Shown here piece after piece: positions 16,994 through 24,981 of a stretch of 50,990 nucleotides of DNA. Below the pieces are notes generated by a model. The model worked only from the letters and a program-made list of their open reading frames with translations, did not search any database and was not told the DNA's origin. The DNA lies in assembly GCA_017546725.1 (NCBI GenBank), contig JAFYRX010000058.1, positions 1 to 50,990 of the forward strand. Reading direction: 5' to 3'. Made by a program: the position numbers and the translations under genes. Source of the DNA: Alistipes sp. (GTDB lineage: Bacteria; Bacteroidota; Bacteroidia; Bacteroidales; Rikenellaceae). Position 1 is the first letter of the stretch; each line of letters begins with the position of its first letter.

Positions 16994-18277
16994 ATGTCAG
17001 AAAAAAAGTTGCGTTTCGAAACAAAGCAGATTCACGGTGGTTATCACGTTGACCATACAGGCTCGCGTGGTGTGGCAATCTACCCCACCGCAGCCTATCA
17101 CTTCAAGAGTTGCGACTATGCGGCTCGCCTGTTTGAGTTGAGTGAGGGCGGTAACATATATACTCGTTTGCAGAATCCTACATCTTCGGCTTACGAGGAG
17201 CGTGTGGCAGCATTGTACAACGCTGTAGGAGCGTTGGCCTTGTCGTCGGGTATGTCGGCTATCTTGATTACGGTTACAGCATTGGCTTCGGCTGGTGATA
17301 ATATCGTGGCATCGCCCTATTTGTATGGAGGTACATATAATCAGTTCCGCATCTCGTTGCGTAAGTTGGGTATCGATTGCCGAATTGCAAAGAGCGAGAG
17401 CATTGAGGATTTTGAGGCCTTGATTGATGACAAGACCAAGATGATTTTTGCCGAGAGTATGGGTAACCCCACCTGCTACGTTCCCGACTTGGCCGCTTTG
17501 GGTGAGTTGGCGAAGCGCAAGGATGTACCCTTCGTTGTGGATAACACCTTTGGTGCGGCAGGCTTCCTCTGCAACCCCTTTGATTGGGGTGCAAATATCG
17601 TAGTAGATTCGGCTACCAAGTGGATTAACGGTCACGGAACAGCTATGGGCGGCATTATCGTCGATGGCGGTAACTATAATTGGGCCAACGGCAAATTCCC
17701 ACAGATTGATGGTCCGTCGGAGGGTTATCACGGACTTAATCTCTATGAGGCGTTTGGCGCAGCGGCATTTATCGTAAAGTGTCGTGTAGATGGTCTGCGC
17801 GATTTCGGTTGTTGCCCCTCGTCGTTCGACTCTTACCTTATGTTGCTCGGTTTGGAGACATTGTCGTTGCGTGTAAAGCATCAGGTGGAATCTACTTGGC
17901 GTCTGGCCGAGTATTGCCACAACCATCCGCGTGTGGAGCGAGTTAGTTTCGTAGGCTTTGAGGACCACGCAGGATATGAGAATGCCCAGAAGTATTATCG
18001 TTACGGCTCGTCGGGAGTGTTTGCAATCGAACTCAAGGGCTCGTTGGATAGCACAGTTCGCTTTGTGGAGGCTCTCAAGTTGGCAGCCAATATGACTATG
18101 ATTGGTGACTCAATTACTGTAGTTACCCACCCTGCATCTACAACTCACAAGCAGTTGAGCGAGTCGGACCTCAAGGCGGCAGGTGTTACACCTACGTTGT
18201 TGCGTATCTCGTTGGGTCTGGAGAATGTGGAGGATATAATTGAAGATTTCGAGCAGGCTTTTGCCGCTGCCGAATAA
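16994..18277 (+). CDS. metY: O-acetylhomoserine sulfhydrylase (aminocarboxypropyltransferase)
   Basis: The enzyme makes homocysteine from O-acetylhomoserine and sulfide with PLP. The start MSEKKLRFETKQIHGG is chosen; an upstream in-frame ATG at 16937 would add 19 residues that do not look like the family and lie in the leader. The protein then has 427 residues, the usual length. Seen: SRGVAIYPTAAYHF, YTRLQNPTSSAYEERVAAL, SSGMSAI, the PLP-lysine segment DSATKWINGHGTAMGG, and ITVVTHPASTTHKQ. It is the first gene of a metY-metX-hom operon and would use the acetylhomoserine made by MetX encoded 25 bases downstream. Confidence 0.95.
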   Translation: MSEKKLRFETKQIHGGYHVDHTGSRGVAIYPTAAYHFKSCDYAARLFELSEGGNIYTRLQNPTSSAYEERVAALYNAVGALALSSGMSAILITVTALASAGDNIVASPYLYGGTYNQFRISLRKLGIDCRIAKSESIEDFEALIDDKTKMIFAESMGNPTCYVPDLAALGELAKRKDVPFVVDNTFGAAGFLCNPFDWGANIVVDSATKWINGHGTAMGGIIVDGGNYNWANGKFPQIDGPSEGYHGLNLYEAFGAAAFIVKCRVDGLRDFGCCPSSFDSYLMLLGLETLSLRVKHQVESTWRLAEYCHNHPRVERVSFVGFEDHAGYENAQKYYRYGSSGVFAIELKGSLDSTVRFVEALKLAANMTMIGDSITVVTHPASTTHKQLSESDLKAAGVTPTLLRISLGLENVEDIIEDFEQAFAAAE

Positions 18278-18302
18278 GCGTAATAAGCGTTAGAAAGTTT
18301 AG

Positions 18303-19319
18303 ATGGCTCAATTTTATACATACGACAAACCTTTTGAGTTGGAGTGCGGAGCGGTGCTACCCTCGCTTACGATTGCTTACGATACGTTTGGCGAACTGAA
18401 TGCCGACAAGAGCAATGTGATATGGGTGTGTCACGCGCTGACGGCTAACTCCGATGTTGCCGATTGGTGGCCTCATACGGTTGAGGAGGGATGCTTCTTG
18501 GATCCCGCAAAATATTTCACAGTATGTGCCAACTTCCTCGGCTCGCATTATGGTACTACCGGCCCGTTGAGCATTAATCCTACTACGGGAGAGCCGTGGT
18601 ATGGCGATTTCCCGCTTGTGACCGTGCGCGATATGGTGCGTGCACATCAGGTTTTGGCCGAGCTTCTGGGCATCAGTCGAGTTAAGTTGCTCATAGGTAG
18701 TTCTATCGGTGGTTTCCAATGTTTGGAGTGGTCGATTATGCAGCCCGACTTCGCCGAGAAGGCAGCTTTCATTGCCACTACCCCTCGTACCAAGCCGTGG
18801 GCTTCGGCCTTCAATGAGTCGCAGCGTATGGCCATTGAGTGCGACCCCACTTTCGGTGAGCGTAATGCCGATGCAGGTTTGCAGGGTATGGCTACGGCTC
18901 GCAGTATAGCATTGATGAGTTATCGTGGCGGTATGGCTTACGACAAGACGCAGGAGGACGAGAACCCCGACGAGGTTGGTTTCCAGCGTCGTGTGCTGTC
19001 GTATCAGCGTTATCAGGGCGAAAAGTTGCGTCGCAGATTTAATGCCTACTCATATTACCGCTTGTCGCAGGCCGTAGATTCTCATAACGTGGGACGTGGC
19101 AGGGGTCGTGTGGAGGATGTGTTGCGCCAAATCAAGGCCAAGAGTCTGGTTGTTGCTATCACATCGGATATATTGTTTCCGCCCTCGGACCACACGATAA
19201 TGGTCGATAATATTGCCGACGTGCGCTATCACGTTATAGATTCCGATTTTGGTCACGACGGCTTTTTGGTTGAGCATCAACAATTGAACGATATTATAAT
19301 TAACTTTTTGAACGAATAA
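18303..19319 (+). CDS. metX: homoserine O-acetyltransferase
   Basis: MetX transfers acetyl from acetyl-CoA to homoserine. It is an alpha/beta hydrolase-fold protein of 338 residues. The oxyanion region is VCHALTANSDVADWW, the nucleophile serine lies in LIGSSIGGFQCLEW, the aspartate in the SDILFPPSDH stretch and the histidine in DFGHDGFLVEH. The family is mixed between acetyl and succinyl donors, and the partner MetY favours acetyl. The gene is 25 bases after metY and 19 before hom, so the three genes form one pathway module from aspartate semialdehyde to homocysteine. Confidence 0.93.
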   Translation: MAQFYTYDKPFELECGAVLPSLTIAYDTFGELNADKSNVIWVCHALTANSDVADWWPHTVEEGCFLDPAKYFTVCANFLGSHYGTTGPLSINPTTGEPWYGDFPLVTVRDMVRAHQVLAELLGISRVKLLIGSSIGGFQCLEWSIMQPDFAEKAAFIATTPRTKPWASAFNESQRMAIECDPTFGERNADAGLQGMATARSIALMSYRGGMAYDKTQEDENPDEVGFQRRVLSYQRYQGEKLRRRFNAYSYYRLSQAVDSHNVGRGRGRVEDVLRQIKAKSLVVAITSDILFPPSDHTIMVDNIADVRYHVIDSDFGHDGFLVEHQQLNDIIINFLNE

Positions 19320-19338
19320 GTAACGAAAACAAAATATT

Positions 19339-20529
19339 ATGAACGGAAAGAAACTAAACATCGGTCTTTTTGGCTTCGGTACAGTAGGTAGTGGTCTGTA
19401 TGATGTATTGAAGCGTATCGGCTCGAAGAATGTAGAGATTAAGCGCATCTGTGTGCGAGATTTGAGCAAGCAGCGTGGTATAGAGGCGGAGTTCACTAAC
19501 AATGCTGACGATATTTTTAACGACCCCGATATCAACTTCATCGTTGAGCTGATTGACGATGCCGATGCGGCATACACTATCGTTAAACGAGCCCTGCAGA
19601 TGAGCCTTCCCGTTGTATCGGGTAACAAGAAGATGTTGGCTCACCATATCGAGGAGTTGATTGAGTTGCAGGCTCGTTACAACGTGGCGTTGTTGTACGA
19701 TGCTTCGGCTTGTGGTAGTATTCCCGTAATCCGTAACCTGGAGGAGTATTACGACAATGACCTTCTCACATCGGTTAAGGGTATCTTGAACGGCTCGTCA
19801 AACTTTATCCTCTCAAAGATTTTCAACGAGAAGATGTCGTATACCGATGCCTTGAAGTTAGCGCAGGAATTGGGCTTTGCCGAGAGCAATCCCACGCTCG
19901 ATATTGACGGTTGGGATTCACTCTTCAAACTCATCATCATCACCATCCACGCCTTTGGCCTGTATGTTGCTCCCGAGAAGATATTTACTTATGGTATCTC
20001 TAATATGAACGATGACGATATCCGTTTTGCAAACGAGAAGGAGCGTCGCTTCAAGTTGGTGGCTCACGTTGAAAAGTTGAAGGATAATAAACTCATTATG
20101 AGCGTAATGCCGCAACTTATTTCACGCAATAAGTATATCTATAGCGTCGAGGATGAGTTCAACGGAGTGGTTATCAAGGGTTTGTTCTACGACAAGCAGT
20201 TTATGTTTGGTCGTGGTGCAGGTGGTTACCCCACAGGCTCTGCTGTGTTGAGCGATATCACTGCTTGCTTGTATGACTATAAGTATGAGTATAAGAAGCG
20301 CAACGATTCGCAGATGCCCGAATATACAACCGACCACTCGTTCCGAGTATATTACCGCTACTCGGATTATGCCGACCTCGACTTGGTGAAGTTTGAGTCA
20401 GTTAGCGAAAACTATATATCGGACAACTATAAGTATGTTGTAGGTAAGGTTTCGTTGCGTGAGTTGCATAAGGTGCAGGACGAGTTACGTCGCCGCAATG
20501 TGTTTATTGCTGCCTACCCCAACGACTAA
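19339..20529 (+). CDS. hom: homoserine dehydrogenase
   Basis: The enzyme reduces aspartate semialdehyde to homoserine with NAD(P)H. The 396-residue protein starts with the Rossmann segment KLNIGLFGFGTVGSGLYDVL, continues with PVVSGNKKMLAHH, the substrate-domain motif VKGILNGSSNFILSKI and the family signature around ESNPTLDIDGWDSLFKL. The last 60 residues may be a reduced ACT-like regulatory domain. It is monofunctional, without an aspartokinase domain. Its place at the end of metY-metX suggests a homoserine dehydrogenase dedicated to methionine, separate from a threonine-branch enzyme that would be elsewhere. An intrinsic terminator follows at 20556. Confidence 0.94.
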   Translation: MNGKKLNIGLFGFGTVGSGLYDVLKRIGSKNVEIKRICVRDLSKQRGIEAEFTNNADDIFNDPDINFIVELIDDADAAYTIVKRALQMSLPVVSGNKKMLAHHIEELIELQARYNVALLYDASACGSIPVIRNLEEYYDNDLLTSVKGILNGSSNFILSKIFNEKMSYTDALKLAQELGFAESNPTLDIDGWDSLFKLIIITIHAFGLYVAPEKIFTYGISNMNDDDIRFANEKERRFKLVAHVEKLKDNKLIMSVMPQLISRNKYIYSVEDEFNGVVIKGLFYDKQFMFGRGAGGYPTGSAVLSDITACLYDYKYEYKKRNDSQMPEYTTDHSFRVYYRYSDYADLDLVKFESVSENYISDNYKYVVGKVSLRELHKVQDELRRRNVFIAAYPND

Positions 20530-20555
20530 TTTGGTCGCCTAATATCGTAATTTAT

Positions 20556-20588
20556 AGAGCAGAATTTTATTTATTCTGCTCTTTTTTT
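20556..20588 (+). terminator. intrinsic terminator of the met operon
   Basis: AGAGCAGAA (20556-20564) pairs with TTCTGCTCT (20574-20582), followed by a run of Ts. The T run abuts the promoter TATCTTTG (20590-20597) of the next gene. Confidence 0.9.
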
Positions 20589-20589
20589 G

Positions 20590-20597
20590 TATCTTTG
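20590..20597 (+). promoter_or_regulatory. -7 promoter element of the glycosidase-like lipoprotein gene
   Basis: TATCTTTG fits TAnnTTTG and sits 30 bases before the ATG at 20627, immediately after the met terminator. Confidence 0.6.
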
Positions 20598-20626
20598 AGA
20601 AATGAACTTTTAACCTTAATCTAATT

Positions 20627-21913
20627 ATGAAATTTTCTTATTTGTTTTTAGTCGCTGTAGCGAGTGTCTGTGTCGCATCGTGTGCGCCACAGCAGGGTGC
20701 AGTCATCCGTAAGAAAGGTAACGGATTTGAACTGCGTGTGGATGGAGAGGCGTCATATATCAAGGGTGTGGGCGGTACCAACCGTCTCGATGTAGCCTCG
20801 GCCTCGGGTGCCAATGCTTGCCGTACTTGGGGCGGTGATGTCGAGAGCGTAAAGCGCACATCGGAGTTGGCTGCCAAAAATGGTATGCGCGTAATGCAGG
20901 GTATATGGTTGCCCAAAGAGTTGGAGAAGTATTCTGACGAGAAGTTTAAGAGCGAGATGCTCAACACTTGCCGAGAGTTGGCTGAAACTTTCAAGGATGA
21001 CCCCAATATCTTGTGCTGGGGCATCGGTAACGAAATTGAGTTAAGCGGCGCAAACAACGGTGTCGTGTGGAGTTTTGTTGAGGAGTTGGCTGCTACTATG
21101 AAGGCCATCGACAAGCGTCATCTGGTTGCTACCGTAATCGCTCACAACAAGAGTGCGCTGGATTCTATCGCGCGTTATGCACCGTCGCTCGATATAGTTG
21201 GTATCAATAGTTATGGCTCTATTTTCCAGGTCAAGGATATTGTTGCCGAGTCCGATTACAAAGGCCCATATATGATTACCGAGTGGGGCCCTACGGGCTG
21301 GTGGGAGACCTCTTCTACAACGTGGAAGGCCCCCATTGAGCAGACCAGCGAGCAGAAGCGTCAGGTATATGAGGAGCGTTACAATAAGGCTATCTTGGGC
21401 GACGAGCGTTGCTTGGGCTCGTTTGTATTCCTTTGGGGACAGAAGGAGGAGCGTACACCGACTTGGTTTAGTATGTTTGTCGAGGGTAAGGTTGATGGGC
21501 TGCCGTTGAAGGGCGAGAAGACCCCTATGGTCGAGGCTATGCAGCGAGTTTGGTCGGGCGAGGAGCCTGCGCAGACTGCACCTGTAGTTACAGGTATCAA
21601 GGTGGATGGCAAGAGCCCCAAGGAGAGCCCTACCCTACAGAAAGGCAAGCCATTCCGTGTGGAGGTTGCTGCAACCGACCGCGAGGGTGACAAAATGACC
21701 TACATTTGGGAGGTGTTGTATGAGGCTACAAAGTTGGGCTTCGGTGGCTCGTATGAGCCTCGTCCCGAGCGCTATGGCGAGGTGTTTACAACAACAGAGC
21801 CCACAGCCGAGATAACCATCAACGAGGAGGGTAACTTCCGTGTATATGCCTATGTGGCCGACGGTACAGGTTTTGTCTCTACAGTAAATTCGCCCGTTCA
21901 GGTGCAGAAATAA
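20627..21913 (+). CDS. lipoprotein with glycosidase-like TIM barrel (GH2-type) and C-terminal Ig-like domain
   Basis: The 428-residue protein has a lipobox (VCVASCAP), so it is a surface or periplasmic lipoprotein. Residues about 25-310 look like a clan GH-A TIM barrel of the GH2 kind: IKGVGGTNRLD, an acid/base-type Glu in CWGIGNEIE and a nucleophile-type Glu in MITEWGPTGWWE. Residues about 320-428 (VTGIKVDGKSPKES through NEEGNFRVYAYVADG) form an Ig/PKD-like beta domain. Substrate specificity cannot be read from the sequence; GH2 relatives act on beta-galactosides, mannosides, glucuronides or beta-glucans. It has its own promoter and terminator and is not part of a visible polysaccharide utilisation locus. 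Confidence 0.8.
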   Translation: MKFSYLFLVAVASVCVASCAPQQGAVIRKKGNGFELRVDGEASYIKGVGGTNRLDVASASGANACRTWGGDVESVKRTSELAAKNGMRVMQGIWLPKELEKYSDEKFKSEMLNTCRELAETFKDDPNILCWGIGNEIELSGANNGVVWSFVEELAATMKAIDKRHLVATVIAHNKSALDSIARYAPSLDIVGINSYGSIFQVKDIVAESDYKGPYMITEWGPTGWWETSSTTWKAPIEQTSEQKRQVYEERYNKAILGDERCLGSFVFLWGQKEERTPTWFSMFVEGKVDGLPLKGEKTPMVEAMQRVWSGEEPAQTAPVVTGIKVDGKSPKESPTLQKGKPFRVEVAATDREGDKMTYIWEVLYEATKLGFGGSYEPRPERYGEVFTTTEPTAEITINEEGNFRVYAYVADGTGFVSTVNSPVQVQK

Positions 21914-21935
21914 TATTTAAAGAGAGTATGCAAAA

Positions 21936-21977
21936 GAGAGAGGTCGCTCCGTAGAAGGCGACCTCTCTTTCTGTTTT
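21936..21977 (+). terminator. intrinsic terminator after the glycosidase-like gene
   Basis: GAGAGGTCGC (21938-21947) pairs with GCGACCTCTC (21958-21967) and is followed by a T-rich stretch. Confidence 0.85.
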
Positions 21978-22010
21978 TATAACTCTTTACGCAATGATGT
22001 TTGTTTCAGA

Positions 22011-22523
22011 TTATTTACGAATCAAATACTTGATAAACGCATAGCCTCCGAAAATCTGCAAAGCCATACCTGCTAAACCGAGGCGGAAATCTTGTAATGC
22101 AGCAGTAAGACTACCTGTCCAGGCCCATTCGAATAAGCCTCCAGCAATCTGGTAAGTCAAAACTACCACAGCCAACAAAGCGATAGTTACTTTGCTGTAA
22201 CGTGTAGCAATATACCCTGCTGTCAATGCTAAAATTGTAGATTTTACCAAGATTGGAGCCAAAACTGCAGCGGCGGGCATACCGAACAAAAGGTGGTTGA
22301 TAACGGGCGATAATACAGCTGTCAATAGACCAACTTTCCAACCATATTTATATGCACCAATCAACGTGAAGAAATAGATTGGCAACAATATCATACCTCC
22401 CTGTGGTACAAGATGGCAGAGTTGGGGTAATGCAATATTACCCAAAATAAATAGCACTGCGACAACGTAGGTTTTTGCCTGCGAAAAGTTCAGCGCATAG
22501 AGTTTAATACTTGTAGTTTGCAT
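22011..22523 (-). CDS. ECF transporter S component (substrate-binding membrane subunit)
   Basis: The 170-residue protein is almost entirely hydrophobic, with about five to six membrane helices (for example YVVAVLFILGNIALPQL, LLPIYFFTLIGAYKYGWKVGLLTAVLSPV and ILALTAGYIATRY). The motif PVINHLLFGMPAAAVLAPILVK is typical of S components of energy-coupling factor vitamin transporters. The substrate is unknown. No ATPase or T subunit is in the window, so it would need a shared energising module elsewhere. It is the last gene of the five-gene operon that starts at 26460, 16 bases after the unknown lipoprotein. Confidence 0.75.
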   Translation of the reverse strand: MQTTSIKLYALNFSQAKTYVVAVLFILGNIALPQLCHLVPQGGMILLPIYFFTLIGAYKYGWKVGLLTAVLSPVINHLLFGMPAAAVLAPILVKSTILALTAGYIATRYSKVTIALLAVVVLTYQIAGGLFEWAWTGSLTAALQDFRLGLAGMALQIFGGYAFIKYLIRK

Positions 22524-22539
22524 ATTCTTTAATGTTTAA

Positions 22540-23169
22540 TTAGTTTTTTTTATTGTTCTTGCCGATTAATGGCAATATCTCCTCCTCGAATATCTTTCTC
22601 TCAATTATGCGATAATGCGGAGCGTAGTGTTCGTTAAATTGTCGGCTGTGGTGCATAACAAATTTATTTTCGTTAAGCAACTGCGTAATCTCTTGACGGT
22701 CTTTCTCTGCGTTGTCCAATACGATATCCATCGTCATAATAACCGAATCAATCTTCGCCCATTCTGCTTTCCACTCCTCAATCGAGGGCGGTGTGATACC
22801 GTTTACACTTCGTAAAAAAGCATCCAGATATTTGTCGTACGGTACTCTGCCATCTGCTATAACTTTCAGGTTTACCCTCACCATTTTGCCTCTGTAGCCT
22901 GTATACTCGTAGTCATCACCCTCAAACTCCGTTACGGATGATAATTCTTGGCGCAAATAGTTGTTGGCGGCGTCAGTGTTTGCAATAATGTGGCCAGGCC
23001 CGAAATAGTCTTGGAAGAAGTTTTTGTATAAATCCCTTAACGTAGATTTAGGATACATCTCCATCTGTTTCTCAACGGCATTCATTATTGCCCTGTCTGT
23101 TGAGTTGTGCTGACAGGATGCTATCCACATTGAAAACCCTAAAATAAATATGTATAACCAATTTTTCAT
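22540..23169 (-). CDS. lipoprotein of unknown function
   Basis: The 209-residue protein has a lipoprotein signal ending in MWIASCQ. I do not recognise a domain of known function. Conserved-looking segments are LRDLYKNFFQDYFGPGHI near residue 50 and MHHSRQFNEHYAPHYRII near the C-terminus; both are rich in His, Tyr and Phe and could bind a metal or ligand. The start codon lies directly after the DUF1893 stop without any gap, and the ECF S component follows after 16 bases. Co-expression with a vitamin-type transporter subunit and Fe-S redox proteins suggests a role in uptake or modification of a small compound at the membrane, but that is inference. Confidence 0.65.
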   Translation of the reverse strand: MKNWLYIFILGFSMWIASCQHNSTDRAIMNAVEKQMEMYPKSTLRDLYKNFFQDYFGPGHIIANTDAANNYLRQELSSVTEFEGDDYEYTGYRGKMVRVNLKVIADGRVPYDKYLDAFLRSVNGITPPSIEEWKAEWAKIDSVIMTMDIVLDNAEKDRQEITQLLNENKFVMHHSRQFNEHYAPHYRIIERKIFEEEILPLIGKNNKKN

Positions 23170-23583
23170 CTACATCATACTCATTACAAATTCATCAATT
23201 TCTTTCAGGCACTCCTCAATAGTGTTACACTCAGTGCAACGCTTCTCTACGGGGCAGATGCCGTCGCCTCGGCGATTTATAATATGAGCAACCTTTTTGT
23301 CGTAACTGACCGTGATGCCGTATCTGCCGAATAACTCCATTGCAGCCTCGCTAATAACATCCGCATAGACCTCCTTGACACATCCTGCAATCATCAACGC
23401 TGCTGCTCCTTTGCCTATAACCTTGTCGGCTATAGAGGCTCCGTCGAGCATATGTCGGTTGTTGTGTAGTAAGTCGTACAAATCCTTTATGCCTCGCTGA
23501 TGGAATTCGGCTATGGTGTCGCCGTTACCAATGACGCAAGAGCACGCACTTGTATGAAGTATTTGTCGCAGACTGTTAAGCAT
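23170..23583 (-). CDS. DUF1893 domain protein
   Basis: The 137-residue protein matches the DUF1893 family, small proteins with a cytidine-deaminase-like fold and no settled function. Visible landmarks are CSCVIGNGDTIAEF near the start, the central DGASIADKVIGKGAAALMIAG and the C-terminal cysteine cluster CPVEKRCTECNTIEEC, which could bind a metal or cluster. The ATG at 23581-23583 is chosen; a TTG three codons earlier abuts the stop codon of the upstream aldo/keto reductase. No signal peptide is present. Its place between a ferredoxin-type reductase and a lipoprotein is typical of a tightly packed operon. Confidence 0.75.
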   Translation of the reverse strand: MLNSLRQILHTSACSCVIGNGDTIAEFHQRGIKDLYDLLHNNRHMLDGASIADKVIGKGAAALMIAGCVKEVYADVISEAAMELFGRYGITVSYDKKVAHIINRRGDGICPVEKRCTECNTIEECLKEIDEFVMSMM

Positions 23584-23592
23584 TGGCAACAA

Positions 23593-24969
23593 CTAAAACT
23601 CTTTATTTTGTTTAAGATATTCGATATATTGGTCAATACGACGTATCTCGCGTGGAATGTCGATGCGCTGCGGGCAGTGCGGGTTACATTGCTTGCAACC
23701 AACGCAATAGGCCGCTTGACGCTCCTTCTGTACAGCACGGTCATACCCTATAAGGAATGCACGACGAGCCTTGCGGTAGTTCTCGTCTTGTGATGATTTA
23801 GACAGGTTACCCTCATTAACGCATCTGTTGTAGTGCAGCAAAATCGCAGGTATATCCAATCCGTAAGGACAGGGCATACAATATTTGCAGTCGTTGCAAG
23901 GTATAGTCGGATATTGCAACATCAACTCTGCTGTTTCAAACAAGAACTCCTTCTCCTCTTCGGTCAAAGGTGTAAATGGCGAGAATGATATGATGTTATC
24001 CTGCAAGTGTTCGTCGTAAACCATACCGCTCAACATACACAGTACATTAGGATACGAACCATTGAATCGGAATGACCACGAAGCCACCGAGCGGTCAGGC
24101 TCCTGCATCTTCAATCGTGCCTCGATGTGAGTCGGTACGTTTGACAAACGACCACCCAGCAGAGGCTCCATAATAAGTACTGGTATTCCTCTCTTTTCCA
24201 ACTCGCCGTAGAGATATTCTGCGTTTACGTTACGGCCACGAGCATTGCGCCAATCCGAATAGTTCATTTGAATCAGCACAAAATCCCAATGTACTTTGTC
24301 GTGGTATGCCAATATATGGTCAAACACATCAGCCGAGCCGTGGAACGACCATCCGAGATTTTTGATTCTACCCTTCTCGCGCTCCTCGATAAGGAAATCC
24401 AGCATTCCGTTGTCGATGAAGCGACGGTTGAAATCGCCTACACTGCCTCCAATATTATGTAGCAAGTAATAATCGATATAATCTACCTGCAAGTTCTTGA
24501 AAGAACTCTCGTACATCATAATCGAGTTCTCGCGCGACGCGTTCGAGAAGTTAGACATCTTGGTCGAGATAAAGTAACTTTCTCTGGGGTGGCGTTTCAG
24601 TGCATTGCCCGTAGCCTTCTCAGACAAACCCTGAACATATACGGGGGCTGTGTCGAAGAAATTAACGCCGTGTCCAATAGCATAATCTACCAACGAATTA
24701 ACTCTCTCCTGGTCAATTACGGTTTTACCCTCCTGCTCCATTGTCGGCCAGCGCATACATCCGTAGCCGAGAATAGATACCTTATCACCCGTTTTGGGAT
24801 TGGTGCGATACTCCATCTTGTCGGTGGGTACTTCGTCCTCGGCAAGAGTTACCTCACCCGTTTTGTTTACCTTACATCCCGTAAGAGCCGCCGCTGTTAG
24901 TAGCGAGCCAGCACCAATACGCTTGATAAATTCTTTGCGGTCGATACTTTCCTTATATTCCTTTTTCAT
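23593..24969 (-). CDS. aldo/keto reductase with C-terminal 4Fe-4S ferredoxin domain, Tat/lipoprotein-like N-terminus
   Basis: The 458-residue protein begins with a segment DRKEFIKRIGAGSLLTAAALTGC, which looks like a Bacteroidetes Tat-type signal ending in a possible lipobox cysteine. Residues about 50-350 are an aldo/keto reductase barrel with the Asp/Tyr of FFDTAPVYVQG, the Lys of FISTKMSN and the His of YLLHNIGG. The C-terminal part carries cysteine motifs CNDCKYCMPCPYG and CVGCKQCNPHCPQ for Fe-S clusters. Such proteins are annotated as ferredoxin-type AKRs; their substrates are unknown. It is 12 bases after the NapH-like gene, an obvious electron-transfer partner. Confidence 0.88.
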   Translation of the reverse strand: MKKEYKESIDRKEFIKRIGAGSLLTAAALTGCKVNKTGEVTLAEDEVPTDKMEYRTNPKTGDKVSILGYGCMRWPTMEQEGKTVIDQERVNSLVDYAIGHGVNFFDTAPVYVQGLSEKATGNALKRHPRESYFISTKMSNFSNASRENSIMMYESSFKNLQVDYIDYYLLHNIGGSVGDFNRRFIDNGMLDFLIEEREKGRIKNLGWSFHGSADVFDHILAYHDKVHWDFVLIQMNYSDWRNARGRNVNAEYLYGELEKRGIPVLIMEPLLGGRLSNVPTHIEARLKMQEPDRSVASWSFRFNGSYPNVLCMLSGMVYDEHLQDNIISFSPFTPLTEEEKEFLFETAELMLQYPTIPCNDCKYCMPCPYGLDIPAILLHYNRCVNEGNLSKSSQDENYRKARRAFLIGYDRAVQKERQAAYCVGCKQCNPHCPQRIDIPREIRRIDQYIEYLKQNKEF

Positions 24970-24981
24970 CTCTTTACGGTT

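Noticed and set aside
16997-17968. 323-codon open frame antisense to metY
   Set aside because: The metY motifs are on the opposite strand, and the frame has no recognisable protein.
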